Assembly: GCA_947594085.1 (NCBI GenBank) | Contig: CANQEB010000086.1 | Span: 1 to 9,101, forward strand | Source: an uncultured Lachnospiraceae bacterium | GTDB lineage: Bacteria > Bacillota > Clostridia > Lachnospirales > Lachnospiraceae | Direction: 5' to 3' | Length of the DNA stretch: 9,101 nucleotides | Part shown: positions 6,675-9,101 of the stretch, piece by piece | Numbering within the stretch: the first letter of the stretch is position 1 | How the letters are laid out: every line of letters begins with the position of its first letter | Translations under genes and position numbers: made by a program | Notes under the pieces: generated by a model | What the model saw: the letters and a program-made list of their open reading frames with translations, nothing else | What the model was told of the DNA's origin: nothing | Databases searched by the model: none

Positions 6675-6877
6675 ATGAAGTTCCTCCTTGTTATTATTCC
6701 CCGGGTGACAATGCGCAGAAGATCGGATGTGGGCGGCGCAGGCGGTTATTGCCCTGAAAAGGTGCAGTGCCGCGGACGCTGGTAAATGCCCGTGTACAGC
6801 AATGCCGGTTGAACTGCCGACACTGCGTATGTACGGTGAATCTGCCTGTCCCCGATATGGGATACAATACAATTACA
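6675..6877 (-). promoter_or_regulatory. Long structured 5' leader of panT, candidate cis-regulatory RNA
   Basis: From the probable start of transcription (about 6876) to the panT start there are some 200 bases, unusually long and GC-rich for a simple leader. Its centre forms a strong hairpin (6794-6834). On the - strand GTACA, a TAC bulge, GCAGTG and TCGG pair with CCGG, CATTGC and TGTAC around an eight-base loop, giving 15 pairs including two G-T wobbles. A smaller TCCC/GGGA stem lies upstream in the leader. I could not match it to a riboswitch class I know (TPP, FMN, cobalamin, THF and preQ1 hallmarks are absent). No intrinsic terminator is visible before the ribosome binding site, so any control would act on translation or through a protein. 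Confidence 0.4.
6683..6688 (-). promoter_or_regulatory. Ribosome binding site fixing the panT start
   Basis: AAGGAGGAA on the - strand (core AGGAGG) is a full Shine-Dalgarno match 8 bases before ATG 6674. It decides against the 66-codon upstream extension. Confidence 0.88.
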
Positions 6878-6882
6878 GGAGC

Positions 6883-6911
6883 ACTATAACATACTTTTTC
6901 TGTTTGCACAA
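6883..6911 (-). promoter_or_regulatory. Promoter of panT-coaX
   Basis: On the - strand TTGTGC (plus 6906-6911), 17 bases, and TATAGT (plus 6883-6888) preceded by TGT form an extended -10 promoter with a weak -35. It diverges from the add promoter 40 bases away. Confidence 0.65.
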
Positions 6912-6935
6912 TGAAAAAATTCTTTCTTCCATTGT
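6908..6935. repeat. Inverted repeat between the panT and add promoters
   Basis: ACAATG (6908-6913) and CATTGT (6930-6935) are exact inverted copies 16 bases apart. The first half overlaps the -35 of the panT promoter. A shorter TTGT-CA-ACAA symmetry overlaps the second half (6932-6941). This could be an operator, but six-base arms in an AT-rich divergent promoter region can arise by chance. Confidence 0.3.
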
Positions 6936-6949
6936 CAACAAAAGATTTA

Positions 6950-6978
6950 TTGAGATAAAGGGTATAATATGGTACAAT
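6950..6978 (+). promoter_or_regulatory. Promoter of add
   Basis: TTGAGA (6950-6955), 17 bases, and TACAAT (6973-6978) make a good vegetative promoter. A perfect TATAAT also lies at 6963-6968 but lacks a properly spaced -35. The leader to the add start is about 130 bases. Confidence 0.75.
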
Positions 6979-7017
6979 CAGGTAGCGGATATGAAGATCC
7001 TGCAAAAAGATAAACAA

Positions 7018-7055
7018 TAAAGACAAGCAGTAAAGACGAGTAGAAAGACAGGTAA
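7018..7055 (+). repeat. Three imperfect 13-base purine-rich tandem repeats in the add leader
   Basis: TAAAGACAAGCAG (7018-7030) is followed directly by TAAAGACGAGTAG (7031-7043), differing at two bases, and by a decayed third unit AAAGACAGGTAA (7044-7055). The stretch lies in the inferred untranslated leader and is C/T-poor. Whether it binds a protein or is simply low-complexity is not known. Confidence 0.55.
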
Positions 7056-7071
7056 AAAACAGACGAAAGGT

Positions 7072-7087
7072 TCCGGGCGATCCCGGA
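7072..7087 (+). other. GC-rich hairpin before the add ribosome binding site
   Basis: TCCGGG and CCCGGA form a perfect six-pair stem around CGAT, nine bases before the GTGAGGGGG stretch. No T tract follows, so it is not an intrinsic terminator. It could stabilise the leader or affect ribosome access. Confidence 0.55.
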
Positions 7088-7099
7088 CGGAAATCGTGA

Positions 7100-7107
7100 G
7101 GGGGGGG
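7100..7107 (+). repeat. G8 homopolymer in the add ribosome binding region
   Basis: Eight consecutive G bases lie immediately before AGCAGC and the ATG at 7114. Such tracts can slip during replication. A change in length here would alter Shine-Dalgarno strength and spacing but not the ATG-initiated reading frame. Confidence 0.7.
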
Positions 7108-7113
7108 AGCAGC

Positions 7114-8094
7114 ATGGAAACTGTTTCAGCGGGTAGGATTCACATGCCGAGGCTGGATCTGCACTGTCATCTGGACGGCTCGCTGTCCCACAGCTTTGTC
7201 GAGGATGTGCTGGGGCGCAAGGTGAGTATGGAAGAACTGCAGGTAGAGCCGGACTGTCGGAACCTCGCCGAGTATCTGGCGAAATTCTCGCTGCCGTTTG
7301 AGTGCATCCAGTCGGCGGAGCATCTGAAATATGCAGGATATGATTTTATGAAAAGCGCGAAGGCGGATGGTCTGGATTACGTGGAGGTTCGCTTCGCGCC
7401 GGTGTCGAGTTGCCTGGAAGGACTAGATGTCCGGACGGTGATCGAGTCGGTGCTGGATGGAATCCGGCGCGGGGAAGAGGAGTTCGGCGTTTCCTGTGGC
7501 GTGATCGTCTGCGCGATGCGCAATCACAGCGAGGAGCAGAATCTTGACATGCTGCGCACGGCGAGGGAATTTCTGGGCGAAGGCGTCTGCGCGGCGGATC
7601 TGGCGGGCGATGAGGCGTCGTACCCGATGCGGCAGTTCCGGGAGCTTTTTCAGGAAGTAAAGCGGATGGGGATGCCGTTCACATTGCACGCCGGCGAGTG
7701 CGGAAACGCGGAGAATATCGTGGAAGCCATAGAGTGCGGGGCGAGACGCATCGGACACGGGGTAGCGATGAGCGGCCGTGCGGATGTGATGAAGCTGTGC
7801 GGCGATCGGCAGATTGGGATTGAGATGTGTCCGACGAGCAACCTACAGACCAGGGCGGTGGCAGATTATTCTGTATATCCGATGCGAGAGTTTCTCGATA
7901 ACGGTCTGCTCGTGACGATCAACACGGATAACCGCACGATCAGTGGAACCTCACTTGAACAGGAGATTCGGACGGTCCGGGAGCATTGCGGGATGACGGA
8001 CAAGGATATAGCGTGCATGATGAGAAATGCGGTGGAGGTTTCCTTCGCGCCGGATGAGGTGAAGCAGAGGCTGCTCGCGCAGTTCGGTGAGTAA
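7114..8094 (+). CDS. add: Adenosine deaminase
   Basis: It hydrolytically deaminates adenosine (and deoxyadenosine) to inosine in purine salvage, in the cytoplasm. The 326-residue TIM barrel of the amidohydrolase superfamily shows the zinc ligands H17 and H19 (LHCHLDGS), H192 in LHAGE with the catalytic E195, H215 in RIGHG, and D272 in NTDN. The DLAGDE (162-167) and CPTSNLQT (239-246) motifs are also present. The usual second Asp of the TDD pair is N273; I recall this NTDN form in other Gram-positive enzymes, so activity is still expected. ATG 7114 follows a G-rich site (GAGGGGGGGGAG, 7098-7109). GTG 7096 and ATG 7144 are in-frame alternatives. Adenine deaminase of the Add-like branch is a less likely alternative. 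It may be co-transcribed with the next gene, since no terminator is seen in the 127-base gap. Confidence 0.93.
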   Translation: METVSAGRIHMPRLDLHCHLDGSLSHSFVEDVLGRKVSMEELQVEPDCRNLAEYLAKFSLPFECIQSAEHLKYAGYDFMKSAKADGLDYVEVRFAPVSSCLEGLDVRTVIESVLDGIRRGEEEFGVSCGVIVCAMRNHSEEQNLDMLRTAREFLGEGVCAADLAGDEASYPMRQFRELFQEVKRMGMPFTLHAGECGNAENIVEAIECGARRIGHGVAMSGRADVMKLCGDRQIGIEMCPTSNLQTRAVADYSVYPMREFLDNGLLVTINTDNRTISGTSLEQEIRTVREHCGMTDKDIACMMRNAVEVSFAPDEVKQRLLAQFGE

Positions 8095-8221
8095 GCAGAA
8101 AACCGACAAATTGACCGGAAGAATTTGCTGCGTATTTACAGAATTTGAAAGCGCATAGGATTTGCGTGGTCGGCAGAGGTCGTATGGACAGAAGATCAGA
8201 GAGAGGGACAGGTGAAGTTTC

Positions 8222-9100
8222 ATGTATGAATTAGAGCAGGTGGGTCAGGACAGCTTCTACATTCAGAGTCCGGCGAAGATCGGGTTATTTCGGGTGAGTG
8301 AGACGGATGTGTGCCTGATCGACAGCGGAAGTGACAAAGAGGCAGGGCGGAAAGTTCGACAGATACTGGATAAGAATAGCTGGAAGCTGAAAGCGATTTT
8401 TAATACGCATTCAAACGCTGACCACATCGGCGGCAACAAGTATCTTCAGGGACAGACGGGCTGTGAGATATATGCGCCGGGGATCGACTGCGATTTCACA
8501 AATCACACGATTCTCGAGCCCGCGTTCCTCTACGGGGGCTTCCCGCCGAAGGAGTTGCGGCACAAGTTCCTGCTCGCGCAGGAGAGCCAGGCGGAGTTGC
8601 TCACGCAGGAGCGCCTTCCAGACGGGATGGAGATGATTGCGCTGCCGGGACATTTTTTTGATATGGTCGGGTTTCGCACAAAGGATGACGTGGTCTACCT
8701 GGCGGACTGCCTGTCCAGCCAGGCGACGCTCGAAAAATATCAGATTGGATTTGTATACGACGTGGCAGCGTATCTGGCGACGCTGGAGCAGGTGAAGGCG
8801 ATGCAGGCGGCCCTGTTCGTCCCGGCGCACGCGGAGCCGACGGAGGACATTGCGCCGCTCGCACAGTACAATATTGACAAGGTGCATGAGATTGCGGACC
8901 GGATCGTGGAGCTCTGCCGGGAGCCGGCCGGATTCGAGGCAGTGTTGCGGCGGCTGTTCCTGGATTACGGGCTCGTGATGAACTTTGAGCAGTACGCGTT
9001 GGTCGGAAGCACAGTGCGCTCTTATCTGGCGTGGCTGAAGGATGACGGACGGTTGGATGCGCTGTTCGAGGGCGGGCAGCTGTTGTGGAGGGCTGTGTGA
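8222..9100 (+). CDS. Metallo-beta-lactamase-fold hydrolase with variant metal motif
   Basis: This 292-residue protein, apparently cytoplasmic (no signal peptide), has an N-terminal metallo-beta-lactamase domain (about 5-205). The core motif reads THSNADHIGG (62-71): H63, D67 and H68 are kept, while the usual second His is N65. Further likely ligands are H144 (PGHFFDMVG), D162 (LADCLSS) and H203 (VPAHAEP). The C-terminal 85 residues are helical and end in a WLKDDGRL segment that may be a small winged-helix-like region. I recall the HSNADH form in other clostridial proteins. The substrate is unknown; glyoxalase II-like thioester, phosphodiester or lactone hydrolysis are all possible. ATG 8222 follows AGGTGA at about 6 bases. 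It lies 127 bases after add on the same strand. The stop codon is one base before the window end. Confidence 0.85.
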   Translation: MYELEQVGQDSFYIQSPAKIGLFRVSETDVCLIDSGSDKEAGRKVRQILDKNSWKLKAIFNTHSNADHIGGNKYLQGQTGCEIYAPGIDCDFTNHTILEPAFLYGGFPPKELRHKFLLAQESQAELLTQERLPDGMEMIALPGHFFDMVGFRTKDDVVYLADCLSSQATLEKYQIGFVYDVAAYLATLEQVKAMQAALFVPAHAEPTEDIAPLAQYNIDKVHEIADRIVELCREPAGFEAVLRRLFLDYGLVMNFEQYALVGSTVRSYLAWLKDDGRLDALFEGGQLLWRAV

Positions 9101-9101
9101 G

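Noticed and set aside
6675..6872. 66-codon in-frame extension of the S-component
   Set aside because: A consensus AGGAGG lies directly before ATG 6674, and the extension is polar and unlike a membrane protein; it is better read as a leader RNA.
6727..7020. 97-codon + strand ORF in the panT-add gap
   Set aside because: It spans both promoters and has no ribosome binding site or recognisable domain.
8111..8138. Promoter for the metallo-beta-lactamase-fold gene (TTGACC with TATTTA)
   Set aside because: The -10 matches only three consensus bases; I see nothing firm in the 8095-8221 gap.

Overview
The window reads as an ordinary chromosomal segment from a low-to-mid GC Firmicute, most likely a member of the Clostridia and probably the Lachnospiraceae. 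The evidence is protein family resemblance: RadA, a VanRS-like two-component pair, a type III pantothenate kinase beside an ECF S-component, and a Gram-positive-type adenosine deaminase. Strong purine-rich ribosome binding sites, canonical TTGACA/TATAAT-like promoters and compact U-tailed terminators agree with this. The species assignment is inference; no rRNA or other marker is present.

Layout. (1) Bases 2-1075 (+) hold the 3' three quarters of radA, cut by the window edge just inside the Walker A motif and closed by a rho-independent terminator (1158-1203). (2) Bases 1369-3679 (+) hold an OmpR-type response regulator and a six-helix sensor histidine kinase, with overlapping reading frames and a TTG start for the kinase. 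(3) Bases 3886-4911 (+) hold a membrane acyltransferase-3 gene that is visibly more AT-rich than its neighbours, with its own strong promoter. (4) A long hairpin at 4927-4960 separates it from a convergent tRNA-Trp gene (5042-4972, - strand) that has a near-consensus promoter. (5) Bases 6674-5145 (-) hold an ECF transporter S-component, probably PanT, followed by coaX. Together they would take up pantothenate and phosphorylate it as the first step of coenzyme A synthesis. (6) Divergent from panT are add (7114-8094, +; adenosine deaminase) and a metallo-beta-lactamase-fold hydrolase (8222-9100, +), complete one base before the window end.

How the parts work together. radA (DNA repair), tRNA-Trp and coaX are housekeeping genes. 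The two-component pair senses an unknown envelope signal, and its target genes are not evident here. The acyltransferase may modify a cell-wall or exported glycan. The panT-add intergenic region (6675-7113) is the most information-rich non-coding stretch. It holds two divergent promoters, a roughly 200-nt panT leader with a strong bulged hairpin, and an add leader with purine-rich tandem repeats, a GC hairpin and a G8 tract in the ribosome binding region.

I found no CRISPR array, insertion sequence, prophage or clearly undescribed system. The best leads are the panT leader RNA, the low-GC acyltransferase gene beside a tRNA, and two enzymes with altered metal-site motifs.
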